Shown in pieces: positions 33,279-42,277 of a stretch of DNA of 64,000 nucleotides. The translations under genes and the position numbers were made by a program. Positions within the stretch are counted from its first letter, which is position 1. Each line of letters starts with the position of its first letter. The notes beneath the pieces were generated by a model, which had not been told where the DNA came from, did not search any database, and saw nothing but the letters and a program-made list of their open reading frames with translations. The DNA comes from Amycolatopsis solani. Lineage in GTDB: Bacteria > Actinomycetota > Actinomycetes > Mycobacteriales > Pseudonocardiaceae. The stretch covers positions 1,426,001-1,490,000 of the forward strand of contig NZ_JAWQJT010000002.1 in assembly GCF_033441515.1 (NCBI RefSeq), in the 5' to 3' direction.

Positions 33279-34286
33279 GTGGTCACGATCAACGACGTCG
33301 CCTCCGCGGCCGGGGTGGCCCCCAGCACGGTGTCGTACGTGATCAGCGGCAAGCGCTCGATCTCGCCGAAGACCCGGCGGCTGGTCGAGGACAGCATCCG
33401 CAAGCTCGGCTACCACCCGCACGCCGGGGCGCGGGCGCTCGCCAGCAGCAAGACGAACGTACTCGCGCTGGTCGTCCCGCTGCGCACCGACCTCAACGTC
33501 GCCGTGGTGATGGAGTTCGTCGCCTCGGCGGTCACCGCGGCCCGCGCGCACGACCACGACCTGCTGCTGCTCACCAAGGACGAGGGTCCCGCCGCGCTGC
33601 AGCGGGTGGCGTCCTCGGCGATCGCCGACGCGCTGATGGTGATGGACGTCGAAGCCGCCGACCCGCGGGTGCCGATGCTGCTCGCGCTCGACCTGCCGGT
33701 GGTGCTCATCGGCGTGCCCGACCACCCGGCCGGGCTGAGCTGCGTCGACCTCGACTTCACCGCCGCCGCCTCGGCGTGCGTCGCGCACCTGGCCGACCTC
33801 GGGCACCGCTCGATCGGGCTGATCGGCCCCTCCCCCGCCGTCTACCGGCGCGGGACCAGCTACGCGACCCGGTTCCTGCGCGGGTTCGACGACGCGGCGA
33901 AGACGCGTGACGTGCGGGCGGCGAACCGGCCGTGCGCCCACTCCTACGAAGCGGTGAGCGCCTGCCTGGACGACCTGCTCACCGCCGACCCGGACCTGAC
34001 CGGCCTGGTCGTGCACAACGAAGCCGTCCTGCCCGGCCTGCTGGCGGACCTGCGCCACCGCGGCCTGCGCGTGCCCGAGGACATCTCGGTCATCGCCGTC
34101 TGCCCGGACAGCATGGCCGAGCAGCACGCCGTCGCGCTGACCAACGTCGCCATCCCGGCCGAGGAGGTCGGCACCCAGGCGGTCGAGATGACCATGCGCC
34201 GGCTCGCCGGCCACGCCACCCCGGAGGTCCGGCTGCTCGGGCCTCGCCTCACCCGGCGCGAAAGCACCGCCGCGCCCCGCGTCTGA
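33279..34286 (+). CDS. LacI-family transcription repressor
   Basis: 335 residues. The N-terminus is the LacI helix-turn-helix and hinge (TINDVASAAGVAPSTVSYVI; LGYHPHAGARALAS), followed by a periplasmic-binding-protein-like sugar sensor domain (DALMVMDVEAADPRVP; HRSIGLIGPSPAVYRRG). GTG 33279 has AGGAGG six nt upstream; ATG 33246 would add 11 residues without such a site. It is first in an operon with the transport genes, 30 bp before the binding-protein gene, and probably represses GH3 and itself until an oligosaccharide or its hydrolysis product binds. Confidence 0.88.
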   Translation: MVTINDVASAAGVAPSTVSYVISGKRSISPKTRRLVEDSIRKLGYHPHAGARALASSKTNVLALVVPLRTDLNVAVVMEFVASAVTAARAHDHDLLLLTKDEGPAALQRVASSAIADALMVMDVEAADPRVPMLLALDLPVVLIGVPDHPAGLSCVDLDFTAAASACVAHLADLGHRSIGLIGPSPAVYRRGTSYATRFLRGFDDAAKTRDVRAANRPCAHSYEAVSACLDDLLTADPDLTGLVVHNEAVLPGLLADLRHRGLRVPEDISVIAVCPDSMAEQHAVALTNVAIPAEEVGTQAVEMTMRRLAGHATPEVRLLGPRLTRRESTAAPRV

Positions 34287-34316
34287 CCGGTTCTGCTCCA
34301 CCGAAGGAGAATCGCC

Positions 34317-35543
34317 ATGTCGTCAGTCCGTCGCGCCCTCATGCTGACCGCCGGTGCCCTGCTCCTGGCCGCGTGCAGCCCGAGCGCCCCGGCCGGCAGT
34401 CCGGCCGGGGCCCAGCCCGCCGGCTCGATCACCGAACTCGACTACTACGCCGACGAGCAGGGATCGGCGGCGTGGCAGAAGATCCTCGACACGTGCGCGG
34501 CCCAGACCGGGGTCAAGATCGAACGGCAGAAGGTGCCGACCAGCCAGATGCTGCCGAAGGTCCTGCAGGGCGCGAGCTCGAAGACGCTGCCGGACCTGCT
34601 GTTCACCGACAACCCGACGCTGCAGCAGGTCGCCGCGACCGGCGCGCTGACGCCGCTGAGCGACTACGGCATCACGACCGACGGCTACTACGAGAGCATC
34701 GTCAAGGCCGGGACCTACCAGGGCAAGGTGTACGGCGTGGCCCCCGGCGTCAACGGGCTGGCGCTGATCTACAACAAGGACCTGCTCGCCGCCGCGGGCG
34801 TCCAGCCGCCGAAGACCTGGGACGAGCTCAAGGCCGCCGCGGCCAAGCTGACCAAGGACGGCAAGTACGGGCTCGCCTTCTCCGCCATCCCGTCCGAAGA
34901 GGGCACCTGGCAGTTCCTGCCGTTCTTCTGGAGCAACGGCGCCGAACTGTCCCAAGTGGACTCGGAGCCGGCGGTGAAAGCGCTTCAGTACGTCACCGAC
35001 CTGGTGAACTCCGGGTCGGCGTCGAAGTCCGTGGTGACGTGGAACCAGAACGACGTCGCCGACCAGTTCGTCGCGGGCAACGCGGCGATGATGGTCAACG
35101 GGTCGTGGAACCTCGCCCGGCTCGATGAACAGCAGGCGCTGCACTACGGCGTCGTGCCGATCCCGGTGCCGGAGGCGGGCGCCAAGCCGGTGGTCGCCCT
35201 CGGCGGCGAGGTCGGCGCCGTCCCGGTCACGAGCGGGCCCACCCAGCAGGCCGCGGGCAAGGTGCTCTCCTGCGTCCTCTCGGAGCCGACCATGCTCGAG
35301 TGGAGCAAGGCGCACGCGTACATCCCGTCGAAGACGGCCACCGCGGCCAAGTTCGGCGCGGAGCAGCCCGCCATGCAGGCGTTCGTCGACGAGGTCGGCA
35401 CCGCCCGCTCCCGCACCGCCGAACTCGGCGAGAAGTACCCGAAGGTCTCGCAGGCACTGGCCGACGCCCTCCAGGTGGCCCTCACCGGCAAGCTGCCCGC
35501 CGACCAGGCCCTCAAGGCCGCGCAACAGGCGAGCGGGTCGTGA
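34317..35543 (+). CDS. Sugar ABC transporter substrate-binding lipoprotein
   Basis: 408 residues. A lipoprotein signal peptide ends in the lipobox LLLAACS (Cys near residue 20). The mature part is a family-1 extracellular solute-binding protein (ELDYYADEQGSAAWQKIL; GLALIYNKDLLAAAGVQPP; MMVNGSWNLARL). It should capture an oligosaccharide outside the membrane and pass it to the two permeases encoded next. ATG 34317 follows AAGGAGA. The stop overlaps the first permease start (GTGA). Confidence 0.9.
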   Translation: MSSVRRALMLTAGALLLAACSPSAPAGSPAGAQPAGSITELDYYADEQGSAAWQKILDTCAAQTGVKIERQKVPTSQMLPKVLQGASSKTLPDLLFTDNPTLQQVAATGALTPLSDYGITTDGYYESIVKAGTYQGKVYGVAPGVNGLALIYNKDLLAAAGVQPPKTWDELKAAAAKLTKDGKYGLAFSAIPSEEGTWQFLPFFWSNGAELSQVDSEPAVKALQYVTDLVNSGSASKSVVTWNQNDVADQFVAGNAAMMVNGSWNLARLDEQQALHYGVVPIPVPEAGAKPVVALGGEVGAVPVTSGPTQQAAGKVLSCVLSEPTMLEWSKAHAYIPSKTATAAKFGAEQPAMQAFVDEVGTARSRTAELGEKYPKVSQALADALQVALTGKLPADQALKAAQQASGS

Positions 35544-36478
35544 CCCTGGTCGCCCCGGCGGTCACGGCGTCCCCGCGCGCCGGCCGGAAACCCCGGCGGG
35601 AGAACCGGTTCGCCGCGTGGCTGTTCCTGCTCCCCGCGCTCGCCTACGTCGTCGTGTTCTTCGGCTACCCGCTGGCCGCGAACGTCGTGATGAGCACGCA
35701 GGACTACACGGTGAAGTCCTTCTACACCGGCGAAGCGCCGTTCGTCGGCCTCGCCAACTACGCGGCCGTGTTCGGCAACCCGCTGTTCTCGACGGCGGTG
35801 CTGAACACGGTCCTGTTCACCGCCGGGTCGCTGGTCTTCCAGTTCGGCATCGGCCTGGCGCTCGCGGTGTTCTTCAGCGGCCGTTTCCTCGGCAGCGCGC
35901 TGCTGCGGTCGCTGCTCTTGCTGCCGTGGCTGCTGCCCCTGGTGGTCAGCGGCGCGATCTGGCGGTGGATGTTCGACCAGGACCACGGCGTGCTCAACGC
36001 GGCGCTGCGGCTCGTGGGTTTCGACGCGGTGCCGTGGCTGAGCAGCACGGGCTGGGCGCTGCCGGCGGTGATCCTCACCAACATCTGGATCGGCATCCCG
36101 TTCAACCTGGTCATCCTGCACGGCGGCCTGCGCGCGATCCCCGCGTCGCTCTACGAAGCCGCGGCGCTGGACGGCGCGGGCGCGTGGCAGCGGTTCCGGC
36201 ACCTGACCTGGCCGCTGCTGCGGCCGGTCACCGGGATCGTGCTCATGCTCGGGCTGGTCTACACGATCAAGGTGTTCGACGTGATCATGGTCGTCACCGG
36301 CGGCGGGCCGGCCAACGCGACCCAGACGCTCACGACGTGGTCCTACCGGCTGAGCTTCGGGGACTTCGCGTTCGGCCAGGGCGCCGCGGTCGGCAACGTC
36401 CTCATCCTGGTGGCGACGCTGTTCGGGCTGCTCTACCTGCGCTCGGCGAAGGCGACGCTGGCCGAGGCGGCGGCGTGA
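35540..36478 (+). CDS. Sugar ABC transporter permease 1 (MalF-like)
   Basis: 312 residues with about six membrane helices. The cytoplasmic EAA loop, which contacts the ATPase, is clear: YEAAALDGAGAWQRFRHLTWP. The GTG start overlaps the stop of the binding-protein gene, and the stop overlaps the start of the second permease, so the three are translationally coupled. Confidence 0.92.
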   Translation: MTLVAPAVTASPRAGRKPRRENRFAAWLFLLPALAYVVVFFGYPLAANVVMSTQDYTVKSFYTGEAPFVGLANYAAVFGNPLFSTAVLNTVLFTAGSLVFQFGIGLALAVFFSGRFLGSALLRSLLLLPWLLPLVVSGAIWRWMFDQDHGVLNAALRLVGFDAVPWLSSTGWALPAVILTNIWIGIPFNLVILHGGLRAIPASLYEAAALDGAGAWQRFRHLTWPLLRPVTGIVLMLGLVYTIKVFDVIMVVTGGGPANATQTLTTWSYRLSFGDFAFGQGAAVGNVLILVATLFGLLYLRSAKATLAEAAA

Positions 36479-37278
36479 AAGCCCGGACGGTGGCCGGCGT
36501 CCTGATCGTCGCGGTGCTGCTGTTCCCGCTGTACTGGATGGTCAACGCGTCCCTGCAGCCCAGCGGCGCGCTGCTGCGCCCGGACCCGGCGTTCTTCCCG
36601 GCCGGGGGCACCCTGGACGGCTACCGGAAGGCCCTCGCGTCGCAGGGGCCGAACCTCCTCTCCAGCGTGGTCGTCGCGCTCGGCACGGTGCTCGTGTCGC
36701 TGGTGGTCGCGGCACCCGCGTCGTACGCGCTGGCCCAGCTCAAGGTCCGCGGCGGGCCGGCGCTGGTGTTCGTGCTGCTCATCGTGCAGCTGATCCCCGG
36801 TATCGTGATGGCCAACGCGCTCTACACCGTGTTCGGCAACCTGGGGCTGATCGACAGCTACCTCGGGCTGGTGCTCGCGGACTCGACCGCGACCATCCCG
36901 TTCGCCGTGCTCCTGTTGCGGGCCTTCATGATCTCGGTTCCGCGAGAACTCACCGATGCGTCCAGAGTGGACGGAGCCGGGTACTGGCGGACCTTCCGGT
37001 CGATCATCCTGCCCGTCAGCCGCAACGCCCTCGTCACCGCCGGGCTGTTCTCGTTCCTGTTCGCCTGGGCCGATTTCCTCTTCGCCGTCACCCTCACCAC
37101 CGGCCGGTCGTTCGAGCCCATCACCGTGGGGATCTACCGGTTCGTCGGCAACCAGTCCGCCGACTGGAACGGGATCATGGCCACCGCCGTGCTCGCCGCG
37201 ATCCCCGCGGCGGTCCTGCTCGTCGTCGCCCAGCGGTACGTCGTCGCCGGGCTGACCAGCGGCGCCGTCAAAGACTAA
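36475..37278 (+). CDS. Sugar ABC transporter permease 2 (MalG-like)
   Basis: 267 residues, about six membrane helices, with the EAA-type loop ELTDASRVDGAGYWRTFRSI. It pairs with the preceding permease. No ABC ATPase gene is in this operon; actinomycetes commonly energise such importers with a shared MsiK-type ATPase encoded elsewhere. Confidence 0.92.
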   Translation: MKARTVAGVLIVAVLLFPLYWMVNASLQPSGALLRPDPAFFPAGGTLDGYRKALASQGPNLLSSVVVALGTVLVSLVVAAPASYALAQLKVRGGPALVFVLLIVQLIPGIVMANALYTVFGNLGLIDSYLGLVLADSTATIPFAVLLLRAFMISVPRELTDASRVDGAGYWRTFRSIILPVSRNALVTAGLFSFLFAWADFLFAVTLTTGRSFEPITVGIYRFVGNQSADWNGIMATAVLAAIPAAVLLVVAQRYVVAGLTSGAVKD

Positions 37279-37287
37279 GGAGTGCGC

Positions 37288-39288
37288 TTGATCGCCACGA
37301 CCGAAGACGGCCGCTCGCTGGAAGTCCGCGTGCGGCACGAGGTGCTGCGCGTCGAGCCGTGGGGCGACGGGAGCCTGCGCGTGCGCGCCGGGCGCCACCG
37401 GATCCTCGACGACGTGCCGGGCGCGCTGCTGCCCGCGAAGCCGTCCGCCGCGACGGCCTCGGCCGACGGCCGCTCCGGCCGGGTGGTCAACGGCGCGCTC
37501 ACCGCGCTCGTGGCGATCGCCGACACCGACACCGGGATCGACGCGCAGCTGCGGTTCGTCCGCACGGACACCGGCGAGGAGCTGCTTTCCGAGCAGCGCG
37601 CGCACTTCTGGTGGCCCGGCGCGCGGCTGTTCATGCCGTCCCGCAACGGGTACGGCCGGCTCGAACAGCGGTTCACCGCCTACGACGACGAGCGCGTCTA
37701 CGGTCTCGGCCAGCACACGCACGGGCGGCTCGACCAGAAGGGCCTCGTGCTCGATCTGGTGCAGCGCAACGCCGAGGTGTCGGTGCCGTTCCTGCTGTCC
37801 AGCCGCGGCTACGGGTTCCTGTGGAACAGCCCGGCCGTCGGGCGGGTCGAGCTGGCCGCCAACGGCACCCGCTGGGTCGCCGACGACGCCCGCCAGCTCG
37901 ACTACTGGATCACCACCGGTGACGGCCCGCGCCAGATCCTGAGCCACTACGCCGACGCGACCGGGCACGCGCCGATGCTGCCCGGGTGGGCGGCCGGGTT
38001 CTGGCAGTCGAAACTCCGCTACGGCACCCAGGAGGAACTCCTGGGCGTGGCACGCGAGTACCACGCGCGGGGGCTGCCGCTGTCGGTGATCGTCGCGGAC
38101 TTCTTCCATTGGACGCACCTCGGCGACTGGCGGTTCGACCCGGCCGAGTGGCCGGACCCGGCCGGGATGATCCGCGAGCTGGACGAACTCGGCGTCAAGC
38201 TGATGGTGTCGGTGTGGCCGTCGGTGAGCCCGCTGTCGGAGAACTACCGGGAGCTGCACGAACAAGGCCTGCTGGTCGCCGCCGAGAGCGGGGTGCCGGC
38301 GCACGCGCCCTGGAAGGACAAGGGGTTCGACGCCGAGCTGCCGGTCGCCTTCTACGACGCGACCAACCCGGCGGCGCGGCGGTTCGTCTGGGCGAAGGTC
38401 AAGGAGAACTACTACGACCTCGGCGTGCGCGCGTGGTGGCTGGACGGCGACGAGCCGGAGATCCAGCCCGGCCACCCGCACAACCTCGGCTTCCACGCCG
38501 GTCCGGGCGCGGAGGTCTTCAACCTCTACCCGCAGGCGAACGCGCAGGCGTTCCACGACGGCATCCGTGCCGAGGGCGACGACGAGGTGGTGCTGCTGTC
38601 CCGCTCGGCGTGGGCGGGCAGCCAGCGGTTCGGGGCCGCGCTCTGGTCGGGCGACGTCGCGGCGACTTGGGCGTCGCTGCGGGCGCAAGTGCGGGCGGGG
38701 CTGAACGTGGCGCTGGCCGGGATCCCCTGGTGGACCACGGACATCGGCGGCTTCCACGGCGGCGACCCGGCGTCGCCGGAGTACCGGGAGCTGATGGTGC
38801 GCTGGTTCCAGTACGGCGTGTGCTGCCCGCTGTTCCGCCTGCACGGCTTCCGCGACCCGCGCCCGCCGTTCGGTCCGGCGATGACCGGCGGGCCCAACGA
38901 GGTCTGGTCCTACGGCGACGCGGCTTACGCGGCGATCACGGCGTCCCTGCGGCTGCGGGAACGGCTGCGGCCGTACCTGATGGCCCAGATGCGGGTGGCG
39001 CACGAGCAGGGCATCCCGCCGATGCGGCCGCTGTTCGTCGACTTCCCCGCCGACCCGGCGTGCTGGACGGCCGAGGACTCCTTCCTGCTGGGCCCGGACC
39101 TGCTGGTCGCGCCGGTGCTCGAGCCCGGGGCCACCGCGCGGGAGGTGTACCTGCCCGACGGTGCCGGGTGGACGGACGCCGTGACCGGAAACCGTTACGC
39201 AGGCGGGATTTCCGTCGATGCACCCGCTCCCCCGGACCGGATCCCGCTGTTCCTGCGCGACGACGCCCAGCTGCCGATCCTCGGGTGA
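37288..39288 (+). CDS. Glycoside hydrolase family 31 (alpha-xylosidase/alpha-glucosidase-like)
   Basis: About 666 residues without a signal peptide, so intracellular. GH31 motifs: VYGLGQHTHGRL, FWQSKLRYGTQEELLGVAR, and the nucleophile segment RAWWLDGDEPE (Asp near residue 386). The C-terminal half has the WWTTDIGGFHGG motif. Combined with the importer and the secreted GH3 enzyme it probably trims imported alpha-linked oligosaccharides, for example xyloglucan fragments; the exact linkage cannot be read. TTG 37288 is chosen because AGGAG lies 5 nt upstream; GTG 37282 overlaps that site. The start is 9 bp after the permease stop. Confidence 0.87.
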   Translation: MIATTEDGRSLEVRVRHEVLRVEPWGDGSLRVRAGRHRILDDVPGALLPAKPSAATASADGRSGRVVNGALTALVAIADTDTGIDAQLRFVRTDTGEELLSEQRAHFWWPGARLFMPSRNGYGRLEQRFTAYDDERVYGLGQHTHGRLDQKGLVLDLVQRNAEVSVPFLLSSRGYGFLWNSPAVGRVELAANGTRWVADDARQLDYWITTGDGPRQILSHYADATGHAPMLPGWAAGFWQSKLRYGTQEELLGVAREYHARGLPLSVIVADFFHWTHLGDWRFDPAEWPDPAGMIRELDELGVKLMVSVWPSVSPLSENYRELHEQGLLVAAESGVPAHAPWKDKGFDAELPVAFYDATNPAARRFVWAKVKENYYDLGVRAWWLDGDEPEIQPGHPHNLGFHAGPGAEVFNLYPQANAQAFHDGIRAEGDDEVVLLSRSAWAGSQRFGAALWSGDVAATWASLRAQVRAGLNVALAGIPWWTTDIGGFHGGDPASPEYRELMVRWFQYGVCCPLFRLHGFRDPRPPFGPAMTGGPNEVWSYGDAAYAAITASLRLRERLRPYLMAQMRVAHEQGIPPMRPLFVDFPADPACWTAEDSFLLGPDLLVAPVLEPGATAREVYLPDGAGWTDAVTGNRYAGGISVDAPAPPDRIPLFLRDDAQLPILG

Positions 39289-39289
39289 T

Positions 39290-39850
39290 TCAGGGCCGCA
39301 CGGCGTCCGCGACGAGGTCCAGCAGCCGCCCGATCCGCTCCGGCTCGTGCCCGGTCGAGAGGAAGGCGCCCAGCAGCAGGAAGGTCACGTCCTCGGGGTC
39401 GGCGCCGGCGCGCAGGGTGCCCGCCTCGGCGCCGGCTTCGAGGATCGCGCCGATCGCCGCCGCGATGCGCCGCCGGGTCTCGGCCGTGACGATGCGCCCG
39501 GTCCCCAGGCTGACGCGGAGGGTGTCGGCCATGCTCAGCTTGGTGGCGAAGAAGGCGGCGTAGCGGTCCATCCACGCGCGCAGCGCCACCGCGGGCGGGT
39601 GCTGCTCGAGCAGGGCCGGAGCGCTGGCGGTGACGTCGTCGAGCTCGGCCGCGTAGACGGCTTCGACGAGCGCCTCGCGGGTCGGGAAGTGCCGGTAGAG
39701 CGTCCCGATGCCGACGCCGGCCTCGCGGGCGATGGTCTCGAGCGCGACGGCGCCGTCGGTGGCGAACGCGGCGCGCGCGACCTCGACGAGCTTGTCGCGG
39801 TTGCGGCGCGCGTCGGCGCGCACCGGGCGCCCGGTTTCGGACGAAGGCAA
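39290..39850 (-). CDS. TetR-family repressor
   Basis: 186 residues. N-terminal TetR helix-turn-helix (EVARAAFATDGAVALETIAR; GVGIGTLYRHFPTREALVEA); helical ligand-binding half. A TTG start at 39850 is favoured because GGAGGG precedes it by 9 nt, and this ribosome-binding site lies within the operator palindrome, which would tie binding to its own control. Divergent from the aldo/keto reductase gene, with two palindromes between. It likely responds to a small hydrophobic or reactive compound handled by that reductase. Confidence 0.85.
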   Translation of the reverse strand: MPSSETGRPVRADARRNRDKLVEVARAAFATDGAVALETIAREAGVGIGTLYRHFPTREALVEAVYAAELDDVTASAPALLEQHPPAVALRAWMDRYAAFFATKLSMADTLRVSLGTGRIVTAETRRRIAAAIGAILEAGAEAGTLRAGADPEDVTFLLLGAFLSTGHEPERIGRLLDLVADAVRP

Positions 39851-39868
39851 AGCGGAGGTCCCTCCGTT
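39851..39868. promoter_or_regulatory. Probable TetR operator, site 1
   Basis: AGCGGAGGTCCCTCCGTT: 8-bp inverted arms around a 2-bp centre with one mismatch in the right arm. It abuts the start codon of the tetR gene. It shares the arm AGCGGAGG with site 2, 35 bp away centre to centre. Confidence 0.65.
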
Positions 39869-39885
39869 TGTGCTACGGTCGGTTT

Positions 39886-39903
39886 AGCGGAGGCTCCTCC
39901 GCT
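39886..39903. promoter_or_regulatory. Probable TetR operator, site 2
   Basis: AGCGGAGGCTCCTCCGCT: perfect 8-bp inverted arms around a 2-bp centre, lying 30 bp before the aldo/keto reductase start. With site 1 it brackets the divergent promoters. Confidence 0.7.
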
Positions 39904-39933
39904 TCACCATCATCGCACGAAAGCGGGACAACC

Positions 39934-40815
39934 ATGACTTCCAGTCAGCTCGCCGGCCGCACCGTCTCCCGCGTCGGGTTCGGCGCGATGCAGCTCGAAC
40001 GCCTCCACGAGGACCGCGCCGCGGCCGTCGCCCTGCTGCGCCGGGCCCTGGACCTGGGCGTCGACCACATCGACACGGCCGAGTTCTACGGCGACGGCTT
40101 CGTCAACGACGTCATCCGCGAAGCCGCCGGCGACGACGTCCTGGTGGCCACCAAGGTCGGCGCCACCCCCGACTCCGGCGGCCCGATCCCGCTCCGCCTC
40201 GCGCAGCGGCCCGAGGAGCTGCGGGCGAGCGTCGAGGACAACCTCCGCAGCCTCGGCACCGACCGGCTCGCACTGGTCAACCTGCGCCGCGCGGAACTCC
40301 GCCCGGGCCTGCTGGCCGAGGGCGACCAGCTGGTCGACGTCGACGACCAGCTGGCGGTGCTGACGGAGCTGCGCGACGAAGGCAAGATCGGCGCGATCGG
40401 GCTCAGCAGCGTCGGCCTCGACACGTTCCGCCGTGCCCTGCCGGCCGGCATCGCGTGCGTGCAGAACGCCTACAGCCTGGTCACCCGCGACGACGAGGAG
40501 ATGCTGGCGCTGTGCCTCGCGCAGGACATCGCGTGGGTCCCGTTCTTCCCGCTGGGCGGGGCGTTCCCGGGCGTGCCGAAGGTGACGGACGAGCCCGCGG
40601 TCCAGGCCGCGGCGTCCGCCTTGGGGGTGACGCCGGCGCAGGTCGGGCTGGCGTGGCTGCTGCACCACGCGCCGAACGTCCACCTGATCCCGGGCACGGC
40701 GAGCGCGGCGCACCTGGAGGCGAACATCGCGGCGGGTTCGGTGGCCCTGGACGCGAAGACGCTGGCGGCGCTGGACGCGGTGCCGTCCCGCTCGATGGAC
40801 GTCTCCCTCGCCTGA
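39934..40815 (+). CDS. Aldo/keto reductase
   Basis: 293 residues with the aldo/keto-reductase barrel signature GFGAMQLERL, the active-site segment DHIDTAEFYGDG (Asp and Tyr) and the cofactor-binding end IPGTASAAHLEANI. It should reduce aldehydes or ketones with NADPH in the cytoplasm. The divergent TetR gene and paired palindromes suggest induction by a substrate-like compound. ATG 39934 lies 30 bp past operator site 2; a GCGGGA stretch serves as a weak ribosome-binding site. Confidence 0.88.
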   Translation: MTSSQLAGRTVSRVGFGAMQLERLHEDRAAAVALLRRALDLGVDHIDTAEFYGDGFVNDVIREAAGDDVLVATKVGATPDSGGPIPLRLAQRPEELRASVEDNLRSLGTDRLALVNLRRAELRPGLLAEGDQLVDVDDQLAVLTELRDEGKIGAIGLSSVGLDTFRRALPAGIACVQNAYSLVTRDDEEMLALCLAQDIAWVPFFPLGGAFPGVPKVTDEPAVQAAASALGVTPAQVGLAWLLHHAPNVHLIPGTASAAHLEANIAAGSVALDAKTLAALDAVPSRSMDVSLA

Positions 40816-40875
40816 CGACCGCCCCCGCCCGGGTGCCGGCAAAGGGGTGGGCGCGGCCGCCCGGGGGTCGCCGAG

Positions 40876-40928
40876 GTCGCGAATGACTCATTCGGGACCT
40901 CGGTGGTCCCCAATGAGTCATTCGCGAC
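40876..40928. repeat. Dispersed palindromic repeat, GAATGACTCATTC type
   Basis: 24-bp inverted arms (40876-40899 and 40905-40928), with one mismatch, around a 5-bp loop. The core GTCGCGAATGACTCATT is the same as in the 424-478 copy. It lies in the 329-bp interval between the aldo/keto reductase and the convergent threonine-aldolase-like gene, where it could help end both transcripts. No gene is visible in this interval. Confidence 0.9.
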
Positions 40929-40990
40929 GCTCGGCTCAGGTCCGGGAGGGGCGGGATCGGACTCGCCCACCAAGCGGCCGGCGGATGCGC

Positions 40991-41074
40991 CCCAATGTGG
41001 CATTGGGTGCGCTGGACGCACCGAACGCCACATTGGGTGCGTCCAGCGCACCGAACGCCACATTGGGTGCGTCC
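40991..41074. repeat. CCCAATG palindrome and 27-bp direct repeats
   Basis: The palindrome CCCAATGTGGCATTGGG (40991-41007) is followed by two identical 27-bp units (41018-41044 and 41048-41074) at a 30-bp period, each containing AACGCCACATTGGGTGCG. The units carry CCACATTGGG, the complement of part of the palindrome, so the segment is a nested repeat of one element. The remainder of the interval to 41144 shows nothing recognisable. Confidence 0.85.
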
Positions 41075-41144
41075 GGGCCCGGAACACCAGACCCAGTGGC
41101 CACATCGATCGCAGCTGCCCGCCCCGCTCCGGGCCCTGGCGGCG

Positions 41145-42260
<1,116 letters not shown>

Positions 42261-42277
42261 AACAGGCTCCTTGCGGG

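Noticed and set aside
40991..41074. CRISPR array suggested by direct repeats
   Set aside because: Only two exact units with a 3-bp gap exist, with no variable spacers and no cas genes.
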